Notes under the pieces: model-generated | What the model was told of the DNA's origin: nothing | What the model saw: the letters and a program-made list of their open reading frames with translations, nothing else | The model's database searches: none | NCBI RefSeq assembly: GCF_045865695.1 | Contig: NZ_BAACAP010000238.1 | Span: forward strand, 59,344-123,343 | Source of the DNA: Scytonema sp045865695 | GTDB taxonomy: Bacteria > Cyanobacteriota > Cyanobacteriia > Cyanobacteriales > Nostocaceae | Direction of reading: 5' to 3' | Length of the DNA: 64,000 bases | Shown: piece after piece, positions 8,492 to 17,548 of the stretch | Layout of the letters: each line of letters begins with the position of its first letter | Position numbering within the stretch: position 1 is the stretch's first letter | Translations under genes and position numbers: made by a program

Positions 8492-8523
8492 ATGTTGGGT
8501 TTCGTTCCTCAACCCAACCTACA
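8492..8523. repeat. 32-bp interspersed repeat, inverted copy of 1104-1135
   Basis: Identical to the reverse complement of 1104-1135. The rest of the spacer to 8717 contains a hairpin TTGCACA/TGTGCAA (about 8655-8671) and no supported gene. Confidence 0.85.
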
Positions 8524-8717
8524 AATATTATAAGCGTTTAACCGAACATGATATCACTGGGATAACACAATTTTAAAGGGCTTTGCGCCTTGGCGTGAGA
8601 TTAAAATAAAGTAGAAATTTAAATATCTTAAATCCATGAAATGAGGGACGCACCCTGTTGCACATATTGTGCAAATGAATTGTGACACAGCTTATGGAAT
8701 ATTAACAAAAGTGTGAA

Positions 8718-10124
8718 TTAACTGATTTGCGTCCAATGATTTGGTAGATCGACGTTTTCTGGTAGGCGAGTTGTCACATCACCCGAAGCGACTGTAATTT
8801 GATGCGGTTCCAAATTTTTAACACCTGTTAGGATAGCTCCGTCAAGTTTGACATCACTTAAGTTTGTCATACTGAGATTAGCTCCTATCAGGTTTGCCCC
8901 GCAAAGGTTAGCTTCATCCAGAATTGCCATTTGTAAGTTTGTCCCCATGAGATTTGCTCCGTTCAGGTCGGCTTCTCGGAGACTTGCTTCTGATAAGTTA
9001 GCAAAAAAGACTTCTGCGTGCTGTAGTTTTGCAGCATTCAAATTTGCTTGTTGCAGGTTCGCTCCATTCAGGTTTGCTTGTTGCAGATTCGCTCCAATCA
9101 ATCCCGTTCCCTGTAAGTTGGCTTTTCCTAGTTTTGCTCCTTGTAAATTAGCAAGAAATAGTTTTGCCCCTTGTAGGTTAGTAACTTTTAAATTAGAACC
9201 GTACAAATTAGCTTTATATAGATTTGCTCCTTGTAGGTTTGCTCCGCGCAAACTAGTTCCTGAAAGATTGGCTGCACGTAAGTTGGCTCCACATACCCAA
9301 GCACGATTTAAATTTGCCCCAGAAAGATTGGCTTCTTCCAAGTTTGTTGATTGCAGGTTAGCTTCATACAAAACAGATTCGCAAAGTTTTGCATTCTCCA
9401 AATTTGCTTCGGACAAATCCGCACCGCGTAAATCTGCTTCGGATAAATCCGCGCCGCGCAAGTCTGCTTGTTGCAAGTTGGCTTTATGCAAGTCAGCCCT
9501 CTTGATGTCCGCATTCCGCAAATCAATTTTTTGGTTAGGTAAGTCTCTCTCTGCTTCGCGTCTACCGATAACAGTAAGCGCTGCTTGAATATCTGTACGG
9601 ATGTTTAATCTTTTGTCAAAAATTTCCCCTTGCTGTTCTTCAACGGAATTTTCTCGCACAAAAGCAGTCAGTATCTCCATAATCGTCCAGTATTCTTTGG
9701 GACAATCGCGAGCTACTTTTTCTAGGGTATAAATAGCACCTGTTCTTGTGGCAACACTCTCATGTCCGAGTTGGGTAATTGCAGTCATAAATTTTTCTGC
9801 AATCAGCTTTTCCTGGGTTAGTTGAGTGTTTTGTGCCTCAATTTCATTACTTTTTTCTGCTGCGGCTGCTCCTATTCGGGTAGCTTCTACACGTTTTGCA
9901 GTAAAGTAAGCATTCATCATCACTACCAATCCCAGAAAGAAAGTGGCAGTTGTTGAGATTGCTTGTGTTCTAGTTTCTATTTTTTGTTCTGTTGACAAGC
10001 CCTCCATTTTGGTAAATGCTAAGCAAATAAGGATTGGTGATAAACTGAACGTCGCTGCGATCGCTATCAACCAAATTTTCAAAGGGTCTGTTTTCCTAGC
10101 AGACATAGCAGTGGTATGTTTCAC
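8718..10124 (-). CDS. Membrane-anchored pentapeptide-repeat protein
   Basis: 468 residues. Two hydrophobic segments lie at about 17-37 and 56-75, followed by a charged, probably coiled-coil stretch (about 80-110) and a conserved block around TGAIYTLEKVARDCPKEYW. From about residue 190 to 435 come roughly fifty A(D/N)LXX pentapeptides (ADLRG, ANLQQ and similar), which form a right-handed square helix. The middle block is common in cyanobacterial and proteobacterial membrane pentapeptide proteins of unknown function. A second ATG seven codons in could be the true start. The long plus-strand frame opposite is only a shadow of the repeats. Confidence 0.88.
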   Translation of the reverse strand: MKHTTAMSARKTDPLKIWLIAIAATFSLSPILICLAFTKMEGLSTEQKIETRTQAISTTATFFLGLVVMMNAYFTAKRVEATRIGAAAAEKSNEIEAQNTQLTQEKLIAEKFMTAITQLGHESVATRTGAIYTLEKVARDCPKEYWTIMEILTAFVRENSVEEQQGEIFDKRLNIRTDIQAALTVIGRREAERDLPNQKIDLRNADIKRADLHKANLQQADLRGADLSEADLRGADLSEANLENAKLCESVLYEANLQSTNLEEANLSGANLNRAWVCGANLRAANLSGTSLRGANLQGANLYKANLYGSNLKVTNLQGAKLFLANLQGAKLGKANLQGTGLIGANLQQANLNGANLQQANLNAAKLQHAEVFFANLSEASLREADLNGANLMGTNLQMAILDEANLCGANLIGANLSMTNLSDVKLDGAILTGVKNLEPHQITVASGDVTTRLPENVDLPNHWTQIS

Positions 10125-10601
10125 AACACAGGAGTTTTACGTAAATTATATGGCGAAAAGAGTATACTATTTGTCTTAAAATTGCAAGATATTCTCCTTG
10201 GGAAAAGTTGATGCCGATTGTTAAGGATTTCCAAATAAACAATCTCCCAAAATTTCATATAGTACGGAGCTTCTAGCCTGCCATTCATTAAAGACTAGCT
10301 AAAAACCCATCCCACAATATGGGATAACTTCTTTCCTGAAAACCCCTTATAGTCTCAATCATATAAAAACTCTCATAATAGAATAAATAAATTGATAATT
10401 GGGCACGAACACTTCTTATCCTTAGTAGGGTGGGCAATGCCCACCAACATCTAACGGTGGGCATTGCCCACCCTACGCTCTATTTTCAAGCCAGACATTT
10501 ATGTGACTTACCAGACGTTTATTCGACAGCTAATGTTGCCTTCATAAATTAAGACGCTATAAATCCGAAGGCAAAAACATTAACCAGCACTGGTCAGGTG
10601 G
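10125..10601. other. Non-coding spacer with one large palindrome
   Basis: No gene is supported. The stretch holds the 21-bp inverted repeat at 10425-10476 (listed separately) and CTGGTCA-type heptamers close to the end of the glycosyltransferase gene (10582-10602). Confidence 0.6.
10425..10476. repeat. Perfect 21-bp inverted repeat (GGTGGGCATTGCCC type)
   Basis: 10425-10445 and 10456-10476 are perfect reverse complements around a 10-base loop. A close relative is at 46535-46589, so this is a dispersed palindromic element. It may act as a bidirectional structure between genes, but no T-run follows it. Confidence 0.85.
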
Positions 10602-11813
10602 TCACTGTAAAACTTGTTCGTATCTTTTACCAGCCGTTTCCCAAGTAAAATCTGTTTCTACAAGTTGTCTGCCGTTCCGAGATAATTCTGCTCGTAATTG
10701 CGGGTTTTCAAATAACTGACCGATCGCGTTAACGTACTCGGCTGGTTGATTGGCTCGCAATGCCCTAGGTGGTACACCTGCTCCATCTACAGCCAGCCCT
10801 TCCAAACCGCGATCGCCTGCAACAACGGGTACACCTGCAGCCATTGCTTCTAAAGTTTTATTCTTAATACCAAATCCCGTCCGCATAGGAATAACGCAGA
10901 CAGTTGCTTTATGTAAATAATCTACCATTGAAGGTACACGTCCAGTGACGGTAATTCCAGGTTTCTCTCTAAGTGCTAAAACTTCTGGTGTGGGGCGAGA
11001 ACCAACTATATCGAAAGTTGTATCTGAGTAAATTTTTTGAATTTCTGGCAAAACCTCATTGCTAAAGAAACAGACAGCATCAATATTTGCTAGATTATCC
11101 ATTGCGCCTATAAAAATTAAGCGATGTCCGCCGGGATCGGTAGTCCGTTGAGTAAACAAATCTAAATCAACCCCATTAGGAATCACGGCAATATCGCTTT
11201 TAGGATTAAACTCCTGCATTTGCATCCTATCTTCTTCCGTCGTAACTACAATGTCTGAGAATTTAGAGCTGTAGCGTTGCTCGTAACGACGTAAAAGAGG
11301 TAGATAAAGTTTGTCTCTTAATTTATTTTCTGAGATACCAGTTTCTAGTTGGTTGCGACAAGTACCATAAACCGAACTGTGAACATTCACCACTGTTTTA
11401 ATCTGTTTTTGAAAATAGGGGCGTATATAAATTTCATTCACGCTATGTTCGCATGCGATCGCGTCACATTTTCCTGTTTGTACAAAACTCTCAATCCAAT
11501 TGCTCATTTCAGCAGAGTAACGGTTTAAAACGCTCGGCGGCGTACCTTGAAAGAGAAAAGTAGCAAAACGTTGTGCCTTCTTCAGTAGTCCTCCGGATGT
11601 ACTTAAGTCTTGCGGGCGATTAAAAAGAACAAGATGAGAAACACTCTCTCGCAATTCTTTGATTTCCGTCTCTGTAACGTCAGGTTCTCGTTGAGTGACT
11701 AGGGTGATAATATGCTGTTGACGGAGGTATTTCAGTAAATTATATGTTCTTACTTGAGTTCCCCCACGTGTTGGTGGATAAGGAAAAGTAGAAGATAGCA
11801 TTAAAATTTTCAT
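10602..11813 (-). CDS. Glycosyltransferase family 4 type
   Basis: 403 residues with two Rossmann domains (GT-B fold). The N-terminal donor-side entry is STFPYPPTRGGTQVRTYNL, the linker holds VIPNGVDLDLF, and the sugar-nucleotide site has the E-x7-E-like region NKTLEAMAAGVPVVAGDRGLEG. Such enzymes add sugars to lipid-linked or surface glycans on the cytoplasmic face. It is oriented away from the following glycosyltransferase genes at 12006 and 13043, with a shared 190-base divergent promoter region. The exact sugar and acceptor are not predictable. Confidence 0.9.
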   Translation of the reverse strand: MKILMLSSTFPYPPTRGGTQVRTYNLLKYLRQQHIITLVTQREPDVTETEIKELRESVSHLVLFNRPQDLSTSGGLLKKAQRFATFLFQGTPPSVLNRYSAEMSNWIESFVQTGKCDAIACEHSVNEIYIRPYFQKQIKTVVNVHSSVYGTCRNQLETGISENKLRDKLYLPLLRRYEQRYSSKFSDIVVTTEEDRMQMQEFNPKSDIAVIPNGVDLDLFTQRTTDPGGHRLIFIGAMDNLANIDAVCFFSNEVLPEIQKIYSDTTFDIVGSRPTPEVLALREKPGITVTGRVPSMVDYLHKATVCVIPMRTGFGIKNKTLEAMAAGVPVVAGDRGLEGLAVDGAGVPPRALRANQPAEYVNAIGQLFENPQLRAELSRNGRQLVETDFTWETAGKRYEQVLQ

Positions 11814-12005
11814 AGAGTTTTAGGTTGTAGAAAGGTCGTTAGTAAGAGGACAACACACCCTATTTTTAAATCAAGTTTGTTAATATTGACAAGTCAGTTA
11901 TTAAAGTAATTCAAGTTTTTATATAAAGATAATTTATCATAGAACTGTTTGTATCTAGATACTCTCTCGTGTCACACCACTGTTATATTTATATGAAATT
12001 TTATT

Positions 12006-13025
12006 ATGAATAATATCGGTATTTACACTCTTGCCAATGATAAAGTTTATGACCAATTCGTAGCATTACTTAATAGTATTGAGGTCAATGTTAGCCCGGA
12101 TATAGCTATTTGCATTATTCCTTATGATGACAAAATAGAGCTTGTCAAGCAAGAAATTCAATCTAGAAAAAATGTGACCATTTTTGATGATAGTGAAGCC
12201 CTTCAGCGATGGGATGATTTTGTCAATCAAGTGTGGGAGGCTCATCCAAGAGCTAAAGAATCTAAATTAAAGCGTCCGGGATGGTACAAAGGATTTGTTC
12301 ATAGAAAATTCGCTGCTTTTGACGGAAAATTTGAAAAGTTTGTCTTTTATGATGCTGATAGTTTAGCAATGAAACACCTAAATAATGTATTTGCTAAACT
12401 AAACAGCTACGACTTAGTCTTTGACGACTGGGAACACGCTAAGCCAAAAAAATTTCTAGATATCAATTTAGATCGCGTTTCTAGTGTTACTCATTTTATA
12501 GAAGACCAATTACGCTATAAAATTCACTGTAACAGTTTCTTTGGCTCACATCAAAAGCTCTTTGATACTACAAAGTTAAATGATTTTAAAGACCGTCTTA
12601 TTGAAAAACAAGAAATTGAATGGATTGAAAGCAAGTTTTGGTGGTCGAGTTCGGCTTTATTTAATTACATGACTATTGATGGCAAGTACTCAATGTTTAA
12701 TTATACCCTCAGTGCTAATAGTCAAGAGAGAACTGGTAACTGTGCTAATGCAGATGAATTTGTCAATATTAATAATATTCTTTACAACCAAGAGGGATTA
12801 AAACCAATTTATCGCCTTCACTATATGAGTTACTCTTCCAATGATTTTGCTAGACTGTGTAAAGGAGAAGACATTGATATTTGTTATAAAGACGAGTTTT
12901 TACACTATCGCTTTCTCAAACAGCCAGAACTCAAACCAGTAGAATTAAAATCTCCTGGAGTAGGGTCGAAAACTTATCGATTCATTAAAAAAGCTGTCAA
13001 TAAAGTGAAAAGAACTATCACCTAA
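12006..13025 (+). CDS. Npun-type cyanobacterial protein, putative GT-A glycosyltransferase
   Basis: 339 residues. The layout recalls nucleotide-sugar transferases: an N-terminal beta strand IGIYTLANDKVYDQF, then a YDAD motif at residues 115-118 (candidate metal-binding DxD) after a long basic stretch. The sequence matches my memory of the family named Npun_R2821/Npun_R2823 in databases, whose function is not established; this is recalled rather than looked up. It lies 17 bases before a GT2 gene on the same strand, which supports a shared role in glycan synthesis. Confidence 0.7.
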   Translation: MNNIGIYTLANDKVYDQFVALLNSIEVNVSPDIAICIIPYDDKIELVKQEIQSRKNVTIFDDSEALQRWDDFVNQVWEAHPRAKESKLKRPGWYKGFVHRKFAAFDGKFEKFVFYDADSLAMKHLNNVFAKLNSYDLVFDDWEHAKPKKFLDINLDRVSSVTHFIEDQLRYKIHCNSFFGSHQKLFDTTKLNDFKDRLIEKQEIEWIESKFWWSSSALFNYMTIDGKYSMFNYTLSANSQERTGNCANADEFVNINNILYNQEGLKPIYRLHYMSYSSNDFARLCKGEDIDICYKDEFLHYRFLKQPELKPVELKSPGVGSKTYRFIKKAVNKVKRTIT

Positions 13026-13042
13026 TTTCTCTAAGAGTATTT

Positions 13043-13990
13043 ATGCCTAAAATTAGTGTTTGTATACCAACCTTCAATCGAATTAATCTATTACCTTATG
13101 CTATTGAAAGCGTACTCAAGCAAACTTATCAAGACTTTGAATTAATTGTTTGTGATGACGGTTCTCAAGATGGGACATCCAATCTTATGTTCCAGTATAC
13201 AGACAGCCGTATCAAGTATATTCGTCATTCACAAAATATTGGTAAAAGCAATAATATGCGTTCTGGATTTGATGCAGCAACGGGAGACTATTTTATTAAA
13301 TTTGATGATGACGATCGCTTAACTCCAGAATTTCTGTCACGTACTGCTGCTATCCTTGATAAAGATTCTAGTGTAGATTTTGTTGGTACAGATCATTGGA
13401 TTATCGATATTAATAACTTGCGGGATGAAGCCAAGACTCAAGAAAATTCTCGCTCTTGGGGTAGGGCGAGTTTATCAGAGGGTTTGGTTGATAATTTATT
13501 AGAAGTTGTATTTGTCAACCAAAGTTTCCAAATTGGAGCCACTTTATTTCGACGTGCTATCTTACAGGAATTGGGATTTATGCAACCCAATTGGCAAAAT
13601 TGCGAGGATAACGATTTGTTTGTCAGACTGGCTTTGGCAGGAAAAAAGGGTTATTACTTACCAGAGTTATTAATGGAATATCGTTTCCATGCGCAACAGC
13701 AAGGTATCGATCGCGCCATCCCATATCTTAGCGATAAAATACGGTATTTACAGAGTTATAAATTTGAACCTGAAAAATTAGAAAAAATTAGGCAACAGCG
13801 TCTTGCAGAAACTCAGTTGTTATTAGGTTTGCGGTTAATTGAAAAGGGTGAAACAGGAAAAGGGAAAGAGTTAGTGTTGGCAGGTAAATCTTTTTCTACG
13901 GCTAAAGCATGGATTGGATTAACTTTGTCAATTTTACCTGTCAAGTTACGTCCTTGGGCATTTGGTTTGTTAAGACGGGTTAGGGGTTAG
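13043..13990 (+). CDS. Family 2 glycosyltransferase
   Basis: 315 residues, GT-A fold. The N-terminus ISVCIPTFNRINLLPYAIESV, the nucleotide-binding CDDGSQDGT (residues 37-45) and the metal-binding FDDDD at 87-91 are canonical. A candidate catalytic-base region NCEDNDLFVRL follows near residue 193. It probably transfers one sugar to a growing glycan in the cytoplasm. It follows the Npun-type gene by 17 bases and is probably in the same transcript. Confidence 0.92.
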   Translation: MPKISVCIPTFNRINLLPYAIESVLKQTYQDFELIVCDDGSQDGTSNLMFQYTDSRIKYIRHSQNIGKSNNMRSGFDAATGDYFIKFDDDDRLTPEFLSRTAAILDKDSSVDFVGTDHWIIDINNLRDEAKTQENSRSWGRASLSEGLVDNLLEVVFVNQSFQIGATLFRRAILQELGFMQPNWQNCEDNDLFVRLALAGKKGYYLPELLMEYRFHAQQQGIDRAIPYLSDKIRYLQSYKFEPEKLEKIRQQRLAETQLLLGLRLIEKGETGKGKELVLAGKSFSTAKAWIGLTLSILPVKLRPWAFGLLRRVRG

Positions 13991-14010
13991 GACGTAGGAA
14001 GAGAGATTTT

Positions 14011-14115
14011 TCGTTCCCAGGCTTCCCCAACTCGTTGCAGTTTCTCGTTCCCAGGCTTCCCCAACTCGTTCCCAGGCTGAGCCTGGGAATGCAGTTCGCG
14101 AGGCTCCGCCTCCAG
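14011..14115. repeat. Cluster of GTTCCCAGGC-type interspersed repeats
   Basis: A stretch of about 25 bp beginning CGTTCCCAGGCTTCCCC appears twice in direct orientation (about 14013 and 14046). It is followed by a hairpin CCCAGGCT/AGCCTGGG and a GGAGGCGGAGCC-type palindrome. Related sequence is found at 26491-26538. It fills most of the 253-base spacer before the pyruvyltransferase gene. Confidence 0.75.
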
Positions 14116-14243
14116 AATGATTAGTAATCGGCTTACCAGTTTATCAAATCTTTGCAATATACTTCAGTACTCTTCCCGATGTTACAGAGTTTGAATATCG
14201 ATTAGAAAGAAATAAATTACCAAACTAATTAACAATTTTTATT

Positions 14244-15353
14244 ATGAATATTATTTTAATGGGTTATTATGGATTTAAAAACATCGGTGATGATTTAAGT
14301 ATCCAACAACTCATTCAGCTTTTCTCTAGTAAGAAAGCTATTCAAAACATATTTGTATTTTGTGAATATGATTGTTCTGAAGTAACAAACAATAAAGTTA
14401 TATTTTGCAACACTCATAAATTATCGACTCTTCAAAAAGCTTCTATACTTTTTCAAAGCGATTATTTAATTTGGGCTGGTAGTTCTTTTAACTTAAAAGA
14501 CAATTCAGGTAAATTGTTGATGATGCAACAGTTTGCGAAAATGACAGGCAAGCGTTTCTGTTATTTAGGTATAGGATTAGAAGCTTTTAAATCGGAAGAA
14601 TTAGAAACAAAAGCAAGGTTTTTGAAGAATGCAAATTACCTGTATTTAAGAGATAAAAATTCTTATGGCTCAGCAGTTTCTCAGTTAAAATCCGTTAAAT
14701 CTTATTTAGGTGGGTATTTAGCATTTTTAAACGTGGATGGATATGAAAAGTTTATTAGAAGCGATCGCTCAACTCAAATAAACAATATTTCATTTACAGG
14801 AAACTTCTGGTGGGGTGAAGGAAGGGCTGAGTTTTATTCGCAACAGCTACTCCCATTTATTGAAAAGTTTAATTCGACCATACATTTATTACCCGCTCAA
14901 GTTAGCGAGCAAAGAAATGATAATAAATTTCATAAACTACTGAAGAACTACTTACCTGAAGAAAATTGCAAGCTGCACTCATGGAGTCAACCACAAGATT
15001 TTGTGGAAATTCTCAGCCAAATGGATTTTCACTTTGGTAATAGGCTTCATTCTGTTATCCTTGCCGATATTCTAGGAATACCCAATGTAGGAATTGATGA
15101 ATATGTTTCTAAAAACTCTAAAATCAAAAACTACATTGATAAAACAGAAATGTTATCTACATACAGGATGTTGAATTTCATGGAACCAATAGACATTTGT
15201 GCTATTGAAAAAATATACCGTGAATATCAAAGACCTAGTGAATTTATTTTGAACGAGTCGAAGACAGCGAACGTGGGTGTAGAGTTGGTTTTTCAAGAGC
15301 GCTCGCAAACAAATTTAGCAATCTCTCCCGTACCAGTTGGATTGCGTTCTTAA
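14244..15353 (+). CDS. Polysaccharide pyruvyl transferase family protein
   Basis: 369 residues. The N-terminus GYYGFKNIGDDLSIQQL is the characteristic glycine-rich start of this family (CsaB/WcaK type). The conserved C-terminal pattern is FGNRLHSVILADILGIPNVGI. These enzymes transfer pyruvate from phosphoenolpyruvate to a sugar hydroxyl, adding acidic ketals to surface polysaccharides. The last ~30 residues, after the family domain, have no familiar pattern and may derive from sequence recruited next to the duplicated remnant that begins at 15392. Confidence 0.87.
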   Translation: MNIILMGYYGFKNIGDDLSIQQLIQLFSSKKAIQNIFVFCEYDCSEVTNNKVIFCNTHKLSTLQKASILFQSDYLIWAGSSFNLKDNSGKLLMMQQFAKMTGKRFCYLGIGLEAFKSEELETKARFLKNANYLYLRDKNSYGSAVSQLKSVKSYLGGYLAFLNVDGYEKFIRSDRSTQINNISFTGNFWWGEGRAEFYSQQLLPFIEKFNSTIHLLPAQVSEQRNDNKFHKLLKNYLPEENCKLHSWSQPQDFVEILSQMDFHFGNRLHSVILADILGIPNVGIDEYVSKNSKIKNYIDKTEMLSTYRMLNFMEPIDICAIEKIYREYQRPSEFILNESKTANVGVELVFQERSQTNLAISPVPVGLRS

Positions 15354-15391
15354 AGGATGTCTGAGATATTTACCACTTGTTAAGAACGCAT

Positions 15392-15627
15392 GAGGAAGAA
15401 CTGTGTTTGCGACATTGTGGATATTGGGTGTCTTTGAGGGGATTGCCAGAAACACAAAACACAAATAATGTTACCATTACCTTACCCAGAAGTAACCAAT
15501 TCACAGTCACCACCCTTCAATCAATTATGCAAGGGCTTAGTTAAGGAGTACAACCATGAAAAATAATACCTTTATTCTCAAGAATTCTCACGATTTTACT
15601 TTGGATAACCAAACTATGGATGCCTAA
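15392..15627 (+). pseudogene. Remnant of module genes D and E (third partial copy of the island module)
   Basis: 15392-15558 matches 23479-23645, the end of gene D, and 15559-15627 matches the last ~68 bases of gene E (to 24194). The middle of E (about 480 bases) is missing, joined at a short GAAAA match. The D part reads Trp (TGG) where the other copy has TAG, but has TAA in place of CAA five codons before the ancestral end. The E part is reduced in frame to a 23-codon frame starting ATG at 15556 and ending TAA at 15627. It is best explained as decayed tandem-duplication debris. Confidence 0.85.
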
Positions 15628-15696
15628 TGCATAAATTCATATTCGTGCTAGGAATTGAGAGGGTATAAAGTCAAAAAACATAAGTGAAATGTGAGT

Positions 15697-16980
15697 ATGT
15701 CTGAAAAGATTGTTTCTTTTTTTTCAGGAGCGGGAGGTTTATCGCTGGGTTTTGCATTAGCCGATCTTAAACCTGTACTGGGTGTTGATATCAACGATGA
15801 TGCATATAGTACTTATAAGAGTAACCTTGGGATACCATGTCACAATCTTGATTTAAATGCTTCTGATAAGTGTTCTTTGATAGACCTCCTGAGTCCTTAT
15901 AAAGAAGTATTTGCAGTGATAGGAGGGCCACCATGTCAAGGATTCAGCACTGCGGGAAGCAGAAATGAACTCGACTCTCGTAATCAACTTATTTTTAATT
16001 ACTTTGCTATTGTTGAATATCTCAAACCAAAATGGTTTTTATTTGAGAATGTAGAAGGTTTATTAACATCCAATAGTGGCAAGAGTGTCTTTGAACTTGT
16101 GCGCCGGTTTATTAGTTTAGGATACTTGCTTCGACTTGAAAAGGTGAATTTTGCTGCATATGGGCTTCCTCAGTCACGGAAGCGGGCGATTGTTATCGGC
16201 AATCGAATTGGTGCTTTCTTCCACTTTCCCCCAGAGACACATTCATTTAATGCAGGCAAGCATAACAAGCTACTACCACTTTTTCCCCATTCTCCAACCC
16301 TTGATGAAGCAATCTCCGGTCTCCCTGAAGCAGTTTCCTACGAATGCTTTCTACCATACACGCACGCTGAGACAAGTAGCGAGTATGAGCACTTCATACG
16401 CCAAAGTAACAATTCAGGTGGTGTCAAACATCACTTTAGCACACCGAGTGCCAATGAATTGGAGCGATATAGCTTGTTAGAGCCCGGTCAAACGATGAAA
16501 GACTTAACTGAAAGTTTGTGGCATCCAAGCTTCCGCAAACGGGCTTTTAGAAGAGTAAAAGATGGTACAGCAACTGAAAAGCGCGGTGGAGCACCTGCTG
16601 GTATCAAGCGATTATACTCACACCTGTGCTCGCCAACAATCACAAGTGCATCATCACGTGAGTTTATTCACCCTTCACTTGACCGTGCATTAACTTTACG
16701 GGAATGCGCTCGTCTCCAATCTTTTAGCGATCGCTACGTGTTTTCAGGTAACACATCATCCATAGCAATCCAAATCGGAAATGCATTCCCGCCCCTTGTG
16801 GCTATGAGATTTGCACAACATCTCATGCAAATAGAAGCCAAAGTTGGTTCTGGTTTAATATCTCTTAAAGAATGGGAAGCTCAATTAATTGGTTACCGTT
16901 TGACAGACGCGAGTGGAATGAGTCCTGCGCTAATGCATACTGAATCTTTACTCAAATCCCTGATGTTTAACCTTGGTTAA
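15697..16980 (+). CDS. DNA (cytosine-5-)-methyltransferase, stand-alone
   Basis: 427 residues with the ordered C5-methyltransferase motifs: I (FFSGAGGLSLGF, residues 8-19), IV (GGPPCQGFS, catalytic Cys80), VI (ENVEG, 117), VIII (QSRKRAIVIG, 159), then a target-recognition region, IX (TLRECARLQSF) and X (QIGNAFPPLVA). It should methylate C5 of cytosine in a specific DNA sequence. No restriction endonuclease is recognisable beside it, so it is an orphan or works with the following module. A GTG at 15691 would add two residues. It lies between a D/E remnant and gene A1. Confidence 0.93.
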   Translation: MSEKIVSFFSGAGGLSLGFALADLKPVLGVDINDDAYSTYKSNLGIPCHNLDLNASDKCSLIDLLSPYKEVFAVIGGPPCQGFSTAGSRNELDSRNQLIFNYFAIVEYLKPKWFLFENVEGLLTSNSGKSVFELVRRFISLGYLLRLEKVNFAAYGLPQSRKRAIVIGNRIGAFFHFPPETHSFNAGKHNKLLPLFPHSPTLDEAISGLPEAVSYECFLPYTHAETSSEYEHFIRQSNNSGGVKHHFSTPSANELERYSLLEPGQTMKDLTESLWHPSFRKRAFRRVKDGTATEKRGGAPAGIKRLYSHLCSPTITSASSREFIHPSLDRALTLRECARLQSFSDRYVFSGNTSSIAIQIGNAFPPLVAMRFAQHLMQIEAKVGSGLISLKEWEAQLIGYRLTDASGMSPALMHTESLLKSLMFNLG

Positions 16981-17003
16981 GAGCTGTTTTTGCCGGAGAA
17001 ACG

Positions 17004-17210
17004 ATGGCAAGATTTGTAGAGAATTACGTAAGGCGTCCAATTGTAGAAATAGATGCTTGCGCTACCGAACTGCTGAATTTGTCTATTTCAAATGTGCCAG
17101 AGGATTCAAACTTTTCAATTATGTTATCTAACAAGCAGTCGTCTTACACCTGGAAACTCCCTCGTAAGGAGGAACAGGCATTGGCTGATAATGGATACGG
17201 AGAAGAGTAA
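17004..17210 (+). CDS. Small unknown protein after the methyltransferase, possibly frameshifted
   Basis: 68 residues, no recognised domain. GGAGA stands well placed before the ATG and the gap to the methyltransferase is 23 bases, so it is likely expressed with it. Its stop at 17208 is followed in the +2 frame by an open stretch to the TAG at 17399-17401 (about 70 codons with ordinary composition, for example QNELLLETLD). This suggests an ancestral protein of about 135 residues broken by a frameshift, or a sequencing error. It is not recognisable as a restriction enzyme. Confidence 0.45.
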   Translation: MARFVENYVRRPIVEIDACATELLNLSISNVPEDSNFSIMLSNKQSSYTWKLPRKEEQALADNGYGEE

Positions 17211-17478
17211 GACTTGGAACCCTATCCATAGCAAATAGCGATCGCGCTGTTTCCACTTGCAAACAAATCGATTTTCAGAACGAGTTATTGCTTGAAACAC
17301 TAGACACTGAGAGTCAGTCTAACAATATAGCAGTTCCTAATTACCATATGGAAGCGTTGAACCTCGCTCTTGCTAAAAGTTCTATTGAAAATTTTAGCTA
17401 GGATCGGGCTGCGTTTTCACTCTGCAACATTACCGTGTTCATGATAACGATCGCTATATGGCTATGAGTCTATTAGGA

Positions 17479-17493
17479 TAAAGAGGGGTGTAA
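17479..17493 (+). promoter_or_regulatory. Conserved 15-bp element upstream of gene A1
   Basis: TAAAGAGGGGTGTAA lies 70 bases before the A1 start. The same 15 bases occur 71 bases before the paralogue A2 (24262-24276), while the sequence between is poorly conserved. It is a candidate promoter or operator element kept by selection; which of these it is cannot be told. Confidence 0.5.
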
Positions 17494-17548
17494 ATTGTTG
17501 CTAACTAAGCTAGAGTGGTGCTAATTTAGATATAGGGAAAACACTTAC

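Noticed and set aside
8848..9588. 246-codon open frame on the plus strand rich in Ala, Phe and Arg
   Set aside because: It is the antisense shadow of the pentapeptide-repeat gene; the period of the repeat keeps the frame open. No ribosome site.
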